NCBI GenBank assembly: GCA_963575645.1
Contig: OY754466.1
Coordinates: 7,976,001-8,040,000, forward strand
Source of the DNA: Xanthostigma xanthostigma
Lineage: Eukaryota; Arthropoda; Insecta; Raphidioptera; Raphidiidae
Length of the DNA stretch: 64,000 nt
Direction: 5' to 3'
Part shown: positions 41,491-50,194 of the stretch, in pieces
How positions within the stretch are numbered: position 1 is the stretch's first letter
Layout: every line of letters starts with the position of its first letter
Made by a program: the position numbers and the translations under genes
The notes under the pieces: model-generated
The model's database searches: none
What the model was told of the DNA's origin: nothing
Seen by the model: only the letters and a program-made list of their open reading frames with translations

Positions 41491-41625
41491 TTTTTGAAGT
41501 GAAAACTTCTTTAGCGACGTTGTACACTTTTTTTGTAATGGGTTAAAACTGTTAAACTCGCGTGAGATCTGACGCGTCAGGCGTCAGAGTCACGTGACCC
41601 TGACGAGTTGTTGAGACGGTCTACC

Positions 41626-41657
41626 GTACTTGCTTCGGCAGTACATATACTAAAATT
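41626..41657 (+). pseudogene. U6 snRNA 5' fragment (32 nt)
   Basis: GTACTTGCTTCGGCAGTACATATACTAAAATT (in two pieces: GTACTTGCTTCGGCAGTAC, then ATATACTAAAATT) is identical to the first 32 nt of the U6 gene at 8799, including the A-T pair that distinguishes it from textbook U6. The U6 core is missing. About 25 bp upstream are also similar (ACGAGTT.TGAG, ACCG), so some promoter sequence was copied too. The fragment stops at the edge of a foldback element. It cannot make U6. Confidence 0.9.
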
Positions 41658-41925
41658 CGCTAGATGCCAGTAGCAATATAAGTTACATGCAGTGCAAAAA
41701 ATTATAAGCTATAAGCTTTAACAAAACTTTAAGAGATGTCGCCATGTAATCAGGTTTCGTAAAACTACAAATTTAAAAAATTACATCCAGTGACTGGCTG
41801 CATGTATAATTTTATAAATGTGTAGTTTTACGAAACCTGGATGCATAGCGACATCTCTTAATGTTTTGTCAAAGCTTATAGCTTATAATTTTTTGCACTG
41901 CATGTAACTTATATTGCTACTAGCG
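41658..41925. mobile_element. Foldback MITE inserted at the U6 fragment
   Basis: The arms of about 110 bp start CGCTAG and share AGCAATATAAGTTACATGCA, AAAATTATAAGCTATAAGC and GTTTCGTAAAACTACA. AAATT flanks both ends. The left flank AAATT is the last part of the U6 fragment, and the sequence after the right flank is not U6, so U6 was already truncated before or during this event. Confidence 0.85.
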
Positions 41926-42169
41926 AAATTTACTTACTTAAGTACATCTAGGTTTTCACTTCTGCCGGCACTCCCGGAGTGCAACCCGTCTTTTTTTTAT
42001 GTACTGACGTTTGTATCCACATTAGTGGCATCGCAATAAATGATTATTATTATTATTAAAATAATTGTGTTAATGGCGCCTATTGCGGGTTGCTCGGGAA
42101 CTCCATCCACTGAAAATAAATAATTAGTCGGGGCACCCTCGACCACAGACGTTCAAAACTTAGGCTGAG
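41926..42169. other. LINE-like 3' tail
   Basis: CATTAGTGGCATCGCAATAA followed by ATGATTATTATTATTATT has the look of a LINE 3' end with a short tail repeat. The rest is unassigned. Confidence 0.45.
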
Positions 42170-42705
42170 TGCTCGACCGACAGCCAGCGCGTATGTCGGT
42201 CGGGCGGTAGCTATATCATTGCAAGTGCATTACGCGTTCAGTGCAGTGCTGACAATTTGCTACGCGCGTATAGCTACGCCGCGCTGACAAGAATCGCCGG
42301 TCGAACTCTTCGGTTCAATTGCGTCGGTCGACCTACGAGCCATGAAAATGTATGAACGCATTTAGTACGACGCTGAACGAGTACGCGCGTACGTACTTTT
42401 GTACAGTTCAAACAAAATTTAACCAACAAATTTTCCTCGTTTTCTCGCAATTTTGAAAACAGTGTACAGAATTTGCTTTCAATTAGCCGTTCTACAAGTA
42501 TTGGGTGAACATGATATCTTCTTCGTCTTTTCTTTCGTAATTGTTTGTATAAATAATTATAGATTTCACTGCTAAATGATTCGTTTCTGTTCGCAACTGT
42601 ACGTTACACGAGCAACTCAGTTTTTACCATCAGTTGTTAAGACTAAGTGCATTTTCACAACCGACGATCAGCGCGTGCGGTACGCGCTGACCGTCAGTCG
42701 AGCAC
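42170..42705. mobile_element. Probable TIR element (GTGCTCGACCGACAG ends)
   Basis: GTGCTCGACCGACAGCCAGC at the left and CGCTGACCGTCAGTCGAGCAC at the right are inverted at 20 of 23 positions. Part of the interior (TTCACAACCGACGATCAG) recurs near 47130. No target duplication is evident, and the superfamily is unknown. Confidence 0.55.
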
Positions 42706-42961
42706 ATATACTTTTATTAATTTCATATAATTTCATATAATCCCATACCTATAATTTGTATATTTTATTATTTTTAATCTTTATTTTTTATATTTCTTTG
42801 TTTTATACTTTTATTTATTTATTTATTTTTTTTTTTGTATAATTTCTACATGTCCTAAAACCATAGATACTCCTGCCCTAGCACTGGCTTCAGCCAAGTT
42901 GGGCAGACTTATTCCAACTCTAAAATTGTAATATAAATGTACGTAACACACATTTTTGGAA

Positions 42962-42993
<32 letters not shown>

Positions 42994-42999
42994 ATACTG
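42706..42999. repeat. Low-complexity A/T and (AAAT)n microsatellite
   Basis: TTTATTTATTTATTTTTT lies around 42812-42836 and (AAAT)n, about eight units, at 42963-42996. The minus-strand open frame spanning them is a low-complexity artefact. Confidence 0.8.
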
Positions 43000-43350
43000 A
43001 GCATAGGAATAAAATCGCAATCGAACTATTAGGGTGCAAACATATACTTCTGTCTTTTTTACGCCGTAAGCACTGGCGTATCCAGGAGGGCAAAACAAGC
43101 ACGGGGGACCCGGCTTAAGAAATTTCTAATTTGCCCCCTCCTGGGCCAAAAGCTGGGTACGCCCATGTTAACGTCATAGAAAAAGACAAAGTTTTTGAAA
43201 CAGAGATACTTTATTCAGATTGAATGCAAGTACATCAACCAATCCTATCATCGGAGAAATCAGGGAATTACATCGAAGAAAGAGACGCAGATATATTTTC
43301 GATACGCTTTGTTGCGTTCACTCACCGCACATTGAGTAAATAGGCAATGT
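43000..43350 (+). repeat. Dispersed repeat D1, copy 2
   Basis: It matches copy 3 at 46622 best (AGTACATCAACCAATCCTAT, GACGCAGATATATTTTCGAT, CGCTTTGTTGCG) and copy 1 at 22640. Same orientation in all three. No coding potential is conserved. Confidence 0.88.
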
Positions 43351-45670
43351 TTCATATAGGTTATTATTAAATATATGGTCGAGAACTATTTGCAGTCTTC
43401 GCTGGAATGCCTATATTGATGTCCGATAGTTAAATTATGTAATTTTTGAAAACGAGTCATCAAATGGTGGGCACCCACGGGGCCTACTGAAAGTTGACGC
43501 CTCTGAATTAAATAATCGGTAAATTACATTGGAAATGAATTTTTTGTAATTTTTTTTCTTCATTTGTTTCAGAAAACAATGATGTCACGTCCGACATGCG
43601 CAGCGTGTGCCTTGCAACGCATGCGCTATACTACCGCTGGATAGGACGACGCATTGCAGTAAAAACCATAAAAATAAATCAAAGGTGAGACCATACATAA
43701 TTTGAATTTTGGGCCCTAAATCGAAACTGAAAAGGTCGTTATAGCGGAAAACCGTTTAAAGCGCAGTCGTATAGCGAGGAAGTATTCGAACCGTCCTTAC
43801 TAAAATACTCCATCCTGTATTGGTGATACGCTGTGTGCACGAAGCCCACTAGCGCCGCTAGTGGGTATAATAGAGAATTATCGAACTCACTTTTTATGGA
43901 AATCGCGATATGCTTCTATGGTGATATGTCAAAAATTTTAGGTGGCCATTATGTGTCAAAAAAAATGTAATAAGGAAAATTGCTGTTAATTTTATATACA
44001 ATAAAATTCAGATTGTCAACCATTATAACTATAAATAGCATAACGTAAAACGTAAATGAGAATTATTTATTTATCAATTATGACGAACAATATATAAATA
44101 ATTAATTTGTGTACACTGACAGCGTAACGTCAAATTATGGCGCCAATGATCTTTATTTTACTTAAATCGCCATCAGCGCAATAGTCCGGAACACAACAAG
44201 CATTTCCAGATGGCCTAGTTTTGCCCGTTTTCTTTGTAATTAAAAAACTTTAATAAAATTATAACTATTTTCACTTTTAATAGACATTGCTCCCTGATAT
44301 ACGGAAAATTTGAGTTAGAAGTTTCCCCTAGTGCTCACCACAAACGCTCGCATCGATTTGTAACTCCGCCTCTCTGCATATAGCCCGTAAATATTTTGGT
44401 TCAGTTTTTGTCGTTCCACGACGCGTAATTATGTGCACTATGCGGCCGAGGTCAAATCAATATACGAATTTTTAAAATAAAAAAAAAATACGTATGGCAC
44501 TCGGGGACTGACGCGGTAAAGCTATTGCATATTCTTTTTAGGTCTTTAAGTTTTTCTTCTCTATAAAACGAAAATAGCTAGGTATAAATAATAAGGTATA
44601 AATAGTGTAATTACACACCAAAACAATTATTCATTCAAAAAATTTGAACAAAAAGAATGATATTAAGAGTTTGATCATAGAATTTCGCGCGATGTACATT
44701 TATATAGATATAATATCATATATACTTTCTCTGCACATAACCTAAATAATTTAGGTTATTTTTATAGCTGTATTATATATAAATTAAAAAAAAATTAAAA
44801 AAAAAATACTTCATTTGTGATAATAAAATGTATGTATATAGAGTACTCACTCATTTTTTTTCACTATTTTTTTATCACTTTCTTCATTAATAAATGCACT
44901 TTGTTTATTCATATTTAAAACACTTTATACACAAATAAAGATAGAATCAGTTATGAGCAGTTAGCAGCTAGTCTACACGCATACGTCTAGTCGCACGCAC
45001 ACAAACACCGTGCCGAAGTCTGCCGAACTGAAACGACGTTAGACGATGCACGGATTTCAACGCCGCACCGCTGTGCCGGTCGGAGTGGGGGGTGTTAGGT
45101 TTTTTTTCGTTAAGGAATTTCTTGATTCGGTCGCCGCGCTCAAAGGCCGCGATAAAAGTTATGCAATAGCTTAAAAAATCGTTTGCAATAGATAGATAGT
45201 GGTATGTCATATTATTGTTGTGTGGAGGTCATTGCCGTCGCGCGATGTAGCCCAATCTATAGTCTATATACAATAGCGCTCATGTCTGGGGTCCGCTGTC
45301 TCTGAACAGCGGGCCGCCGGCTGCTGCTGCTTCAGGAGGACGATGATCCCTGATGACGGTCGTCTCTCCCGTGCCTTCTTCTTCTTCTTCTTCTTCTGCT
45401 GTTGTTATTGTGGCAAACACGCCGCGGTCTGACTTCTACCGAATTTCTCGCTCCTGACGTTTTCATTATTATAATAGTCTATTTTATTGGCTTAAGGGAT
45501 GAATGTACAGGTCCCGTGGCATAGCTATAGTCTATTGACTATTCCATGCCCCGATGTTAATAACCTGCCGGATCAGCATCTGAGTTGGTCACTTGAAACT
45601 CAACACATCACAGCAACCAATCAGATATTTTGAGCCCAAGAATAAGTATATAACTAGAAGCGTAACTCCG
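43351..45670. other. Longest unassigned stretch in the centre; possible exons
   Basis: At 43551-43572 a pyrimidine tract ending TTTGTTTCAG precedes 112 bp (43573-43684) that stay open in one frame (start NNDVTSDMRSVCLATHAL) and run into AAAGGTGAGA, a donor match. At 45290-45435 a minus-strand frame without ATG encodes TTAEEEEEEGTGETTVIRD and AAAAGGPLFRDSGPQT in GC-rich DNA with a CTT run (45374-45398). CCCACTAGCGCCGCTAGTGGG at 43848 is a perfect palindrome. None of these can be called a gene from sequence alone. Confidence 0.3.
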
Positions 45671-46500
45671 GAGTGTGACTACCGATGGATTCATCACAAA
45701 TTGGTTCCAATTAAAAGATTAAATTTTATTGCTTTCCCATAGGCGGCGCACCTAATTAATTTATATATGTACGGTTTTGTTTTATAATATACTAGCGGTC
45801 CCGCCCGGTTTCACCAGGGTGCAAAAGAACGAATGGGAAAGGAAGGGACATGAGTAGGCACATTCATCTTAGTTTACCGAGATGAATGTTGTGTCCAAAC
45901 TTCATAATGATCGGCGTTGCCGTTCAAAAGTTTTTGTCGTTAAAAAGTAGTATTTATACTTTTTTAAGTAATAAATTTCTTTTAATATAGACTGTGAGTT
46001 ATCCGGGTTTGTACTCTTGGCGCGCTAATATTGCAGTATTTAGTTAAGGCATTTCACCTGATAATATTTGATGGACGGACTAATTTTGAGACACATCTTG
46101 CAACATTTTTAATTTATGTTCCGCTCCAATTAGTCATAGCGTAATATTATATAGCCTATAGCCTTCCTCGATAAGTGGGCTATCCAACAAAAAAAATTTG
46201 TTCAATTTGAACCAGTAGTTTCAGAGATTAGCGCGTTCAAACAAACAAACTCTTCTGCTTTATATATTAGTATAGATGATAGCAAATACAATTTAAAATG
46301 AAATAAAACAAGTGCTATCTAGATAAAGTTAATAGATAAAATGTCCCAACGCCGCAACGCGTAAGAAACAATTAGCTGCAAACCTTCCAATACTAAACGC
46401 TGGCCGTTTCAGAATAGAATCTCAACTTAACCGAGAATCAAGGCTACGGAAAGGAATAAAGCGCCTAATAGAGAGTTATACTTCTGGTTATTTATTTATT
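45671..46500. repeat. Segment paralogous to 18580-19250, with a Helitron inside
   Basis: Both copies share CTACCGA.GGATT, CCTAATTAATTT, GGTTTTGTTTTA, TTTAAAATGAAATAAAA, AGAAACAATTA and GCGCCTAATAGAG..TTATAC in the same order. This copy carries a Helitron (45792-46276), and the other carries a TIR MITE at a different site. Each therefore gives the empty site of the other insertion. Confidence 0.85.
45792..46276 (-). mobile_element. Helitron, main family, short form
   Basis: On the minus strand it starts TC at 46276 and ends CTAG at 45792, with A and T outside. It has lost most of the tRNA module: only ACCCGGATAACTCACAGT (46008-45991), the first bases of tRNA-Lys, remains. Confidence 0.92.
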
Positions 46501-46621
46501 CTTGTGCTTCGTGCGTCTCTATAGCAAGCTGTTCACGTGATAAACTGTTGCTGTTGGGAAAAGAAAGCATGAGACATCCGCTGTCCAATAGAGTGAGACA
46601 CGCTGTGTTCCGAAATAATCA

Positions 46622-46975
46622 TATTATACTTTTATTCTATACTGAGCATAGGAATAAAATCGCAATCGAACTGTTAGGGTGCAAACATATACTTCTGTCT
46701 TTTTTTACGCCACAAGCACGGGGGACCCGGCTTAAGAAATTTCTAATTTGCCCCCTCCTGGGCCAAAAGCTGGGTACGCCCATGTTAACGTCATAGAAAA
46801 AGACAAAGTTTTTGAAACAGAGATACTTTATTCAGATTGAATGCAAGTACATCAACCAATCCTATCATCGGAAAAATCTGGGAATTACATCGAAGAAAGA
46901 GACGCAGATATATATTTTCGATACGCTTTGTTGCGCTCACTCACCGCAATATAGATAGGCAATGATTCATATAGT
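46622..46975 (+). repeat. Dispersed repeat D1, copy 3
   Basis: It begins near TATACTTTTATTCTATACTG and matches copy 2 to about CGCAATATAGATAGGCAATG. A short deletion removes CTGGCGTATCCAGGAGGGC, present in copy 2. Confidence 0.88.
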
Positions 46976-47463
46976 TAATTAATAGATATATGGAAAAAAT
47001 ACTTACACACTTCTATATGAGTAAAAATGTTCGTTTGGTCAAAATCGTAAATCTCCGAAAGTTCTTCACCGATTGCTTCATTTCTCTTTGCAACTCAATT
47101 TAGCCATCAGTTGAACGCTAAACGAATTTTCACAATCGACGATCAGGGACATACGGTCGTTATGATAGTCTCGGAAACGTGAAATCCCAAAACATATGAA
47201 CATCTAAAAACGTGAACGACAAAGATCGACTGTAATTTGGTAATATGATTTACTACATTTAATATTAATAATTAGCTTGTACGCCCAAATTAGAAAATTT
47301 AATAAAAATTTTGAATAGTAAAACACACTTCTTTATTCACGAAATTTATATTATAAACATTGGCAGCTTTGCTAAAATTTGAATATAAATAAGCGACAGA
47401 AAGCCTTCGATGTGTACCGAAAATTAACGACTATACACGAACAGTTTGTGTTGATTTTAAACA
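46976..47463. other. Unassigned, upstream of U1 copy 3
   Basis: A piece near 47090-47160 resembles 42600-42680 (TTGCAACT, ATCAGTTG, TTTTCACAA.CGACGATCAG). Otherwise nothing is recognised. Confidence 0.35.
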
Positions 47464-47484
47464 GCTCTCTCGCATCTTTAAGGG
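47464..47484 (+). promoter_or_regulatory. PSEA-like element of U1 copy 3
   Basis: GCTCTCTCGCATCTTTAAGGG at -63 to -43. The CTCTCGCAT core and final GG match the other elements, but the right half is closer to U5 copy 2 than to the other U1 genes. Confidence 0.75.
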
Positions 47485-47526
47485 TACGTTCTGTAATGGG
47501 GCTGCGGACTTGGTCGACAGTAAAGC

Positions 47527-47689
47527 ATACTTACCTGGCGTAGGGGCTACCGTGATCATCAAGGCGGTTCCCCCGGGGTGAGGCCCTTCCATTGCACTTC
47601 GGTCGGGCTGACTCCTGCGATTATCCCTAATGCGGATAACTCGGGCGCATTATTTTTGGTAGTCGGGACTGCGTACGCGCTGTCCCGGG
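47527..47689 (+). ncRNA. U1: U1 spliceosomal snRNA, copy 3
   Basis: Complete U1, identical in body to copy 1 apart from one base in the terminal stem (TCCC for TCCT). All parts are present: the ACTTACCTG pairing region, loop I GATCATCAAGG, U1A site ATTGCAC, stem-loop III, Sm site ATTTTTGG and the 3' hairpin. The proximal promoter (GGTACGTTCTGTAATGGGG, GACTTGGTCGACAGTAAAGC) is close to the other two; the sequence further upstream is unrelated. Just downstream GGGCAAATTTAACAT resembles the flank of copy 1 (GGGCAAATTAAATTT), possibly the 3' processing box. No TATA box. Likely functional. Confidence 0.97.
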
Positions 47690-47716
47690 CAAATTTAACA
47701 TAAACACATTTATTTA

Positions 47717-47830
47717 TACAATAGAACCTCTGTAAGTCGAACTTTCAGGGAGACGCCAAAAAACTCGAGTTTATAACAGCCAAATCTAGCGACAAAACCG
47801 GACTCTTGTGTAACGACCTCTGACGTTATA
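47717..47830 (+). mobile_element. Pogo-like transposon end, fragment
   Basis: TACAATAGAACCTCTGTAAG followed by TCGAACTTTCAGGG resembles the pogo-type end at 51550 (TACAGTTAAACCTCGATAAG). No matching right end was found. Confidence 0.5.
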
Positions 47831-48334
47831 CTTACAAAACCGAGTTTATTTGCACGTCTTCACTCCACTTGCTACTTTCTTAATTTCGGTTTAACAACCT
47901 TATTTTTTTGCAGTCAAATAGAGTTAAGGATCCCGCACAAATCTTATGGGATTTGGTTCTCGGTTAAATTGATCGAAAATGGTTTTATTTTATAGTTTAA
48001 AGGTCACTAAGAAAATGTGTCCATGAGCGCATAGCCTAAAAATTTTTTGTTACAGATATGTTTAACCAGATTTTAGATATAGGGATCTCCATTGAATTCA
48101 CAATCATGTTCCATGTTCAACTTTTGTACTTTTTTTTAGAAATACAAAAAATAGTCGAAAGACGAAAACTGCAGGGTAATGGTTGAAGGTGTTACCCTGT
48201 ATAAAATAATAATGTCATATTCGGATTCAGCGCACTCGAAAACATATTTCTAGAGCTTAGAATTTTTTAAGATCGTGAATTCAATGGCTATCCCTGCAAT
48301 ATCTAAAATCTTGCTAAACATATCTGTAGCTAAA

Positions 48335-48531
48335 AAAATTGGTTGTCTGTAAAGTCGGTTTACGGACGATAGTTTTACGTGATAACGTATTCCGCTCGAA
48401 TATCATATTTAATAATCACGCACAGGGTCAGGCGGAACGTTAGGAACGTTACACTTTTTCGTGCATGCAGCCGGTGTTTCATCTTTTTATATTGACGTGT
48501 TTCAGCAATTTATAAGACGTTATCACGTCAA
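48335..48531 (-). mobile_element. Element A, copy 4 (short form)
   Basis: AATTGGTTGTCTGTAAAGTC to GACGTTATCACGTCAA, lacking the middle of copies 2 and 3 but containing CACGCACAGGGTCAGGCGG and GCAGCCGGTGTTTCATC. It closely matches copy 6 at 54271 in inverted orientation. Confidence 0.85.
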
Positions 48532-48705
48532 TAATTTATGTTCTATTTCTCCTATCTTCTACATATAATAATTCGAATCTATGATATTGCATCTTTCGCT
48601 TCAAATTTAGGTTAATTTTATTTATTAATTAAAACTCACCACCTATAATAATAATTGTTTTTTTTTGTATTTTTCTTTCTTTCGTATTTATTTTAAGTTT
48701 CAAAG

Positions 48706-48936
48706 ATTAACTGTCATAATATTTTGAAAACAATTGTTTCATTGTTTATATAAAATTCCAAAACCTACTTACAATATTTAAGTATTTTCATACGTCAAAA
48801 AATTGATTTTTATAATGATAAAATTTGTAAGAAAACGATTTTTTCGAGAGATGAGACCTAGCTAAAACGATTTTTTGCCCCCCAAAATCCCTTTTCAGTA
48901 AATTTCATCCAAATCGTTAGGGCCGTTTCCGAGAAA
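48706..48936. repeat. Dispersed repeat D2, copy 2 (inverted)
   Basis: Reverse complement of 23562-23803 over its whole length (CAATTGTTTCATTGTTT, GAGACCTAGCTAAAACGA, AAATCGTTAGGGCCGTTT). It lies between two element A pieces. Confidence 0.88.
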
Positions 48937-48937
48937 A

Positions 48938-49055
48938 GCACGCACAGGGTCAGGCGGAACGTTAGGAACGTTACACTTTTTCGTGCATGCAGCCGGTGTT
49001 TCATCAATTTATAAGATTGGTGATTCATCAATTTATAAGACGTTATCACGTCAAA
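48938..49055 (-). mobile_element. Element A, half copy 5
   Basis: CACGCACAGGGTCAGGCGG to GACGTTATCACGTCAA repeats the right half of copy 4 (48417-48531) in direct orientation. The left half with TTGGTTGTCTG is absent. Confidence 0.85.
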
Positions 49056-49182
49056 ATCTATTGGTTTTTAGGCTATGCGCCCATGGACACTATTTTCTTA
49101 GTGACCTTTAAACTATAAAATAAAACTATTTTCGATCAATTTAACCGAGAATCAAATCCCATAAGGTTTGTGCGGGGTCCTT

Positions 49183-49597
49183 TTAATACTTCACGAGAAA
49201 TAAATACACCCTTTAAGTGTTAATTTTGTAGTGTTGTCACATCGTGTCAACTCGCCCGATATAACATTAACATTTGTCATCTTTATTACATATATTATAA
49301 CTGTCTCGTCTATAGTCGCGGGCGGTATAATAGAAACATATGTATATATTGCTCTCGCATGCACGGCAGAGAACAGGTGTCTGTATTTGTGAATGTTCAG
49401 GACGCGTATGTCAGATCGCCTAACGGTAAGGGTTGATGAACCAACCGCCTACATCGCCACCACCACCGCCGCCGACTCCGATCGATCGCGTCGGCTCCGG
49501 TCGTGAACCTCCGGCCAGAGACCCCTGCGTCTCCATCATCCACCATCCCTCTGTCCTATCATATGATTAAATGGTGTATATATTGCCTTATTTGTAA
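49183..49597. other. Unassigned; GC-rich patch
   Basis: At 49440-49550 there is GC-rich sequence with CACCACCACCGCCGCCGACT. It has no long frame and no recognised motif. Confidence 0.35.
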
Positions 49598-50194
49598 CTA
49601 GCGGTTCCGTCCGGTTTCACCCGGGTGTAAAAGAACGAATGGGGAAGGGAGGAACATGAGTACACACATTCATATTAGTTTACCGAGATGAATGTTGTGT
49701 CCAAATTTCATGATGATCGGAGTTACCGTTCAAAATTTTTTGTCGATAAAAAGCAGTATTTATACTTTTTTTAACTAATATTTTTTTTTTAATTAATTAT
49801 ATAAATTTTAATGTAAGCCTTAGAAGAAAGCAATGTAGGAAATAAAAAAAAATAAAAATGCATTCGCCCAACGTAGGGCTCGACCCACGACCCTGGTATT
49901 GACAGCCTTGTGCTCTACTGATTGCGCTAGCCGGCGTTGTTTTCTTACATCGCTAATATGAGTATACTTAGTTAGTGCATTTCACCTGAATAGAAGCTTA
50001 TTTTTTAGATACATTTGGAACATTTTTCATTACTGCTCCGCTCCTAATGCTCGTAGCCTGATTTTATATAGCCTATAGCCTTCCTCGATAAATGGGCTAT
50101 CCAACAAAAAAATTTTTTTTCAATTTGAACCAGTAGTTCCTGAGATTAGCGCGTTCAAACAAACTCTTCAGCTTTATATATTAGTATACCTAGA
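49598..50194 (-). mobile_element. Helitron, main family, with tRNA-Lys-derived insert
   Basis: On the minus strand it starts TC at 50194 (5' end altered to TCTAGGTATACTAATA) and ends CTAG at 49598, flanked by A and T. It matches 16618-17237 along its length. Confidence 0.92.
49865..49937 (-). pseudogene. tRNA-Lys-derived module inside Helitron
   Basis: The minus strand reads GCTAGCGCAATCAGTAGAGC, then AAGGCTGTCAATACCAGGG and GTCGTGGGTCGAGCCCTACG. It is the same derivative as at 16892, with the GTC anticodon and one base lost in the T loop (GGGTCGAG for GGGTTCGAG). Not functional. Confidence 0.8.

Larger units (their letters stand above)
47938..49182. mobile_element. TTAA-flanked long-TIR element with nested insertions
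   Basis: TTAA lies at 47934-47937 and 49183-49186. The outer arms GGATCCCGCACAAATCTTAT and the complement of ATAAGGTTTGTGCGGGGTCC continue for about 118 bp. The inner arms continue through ACAGATATGTTTAACCAGAT, paired with 48273-48334. The right arm is split: 48337-49055 is foreign sequence (element A, repeat D2, element A). Without it the element would be about 525 bp. TTAA targets suggest piggyBac-like mobilisation. Confidence 0.85.
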
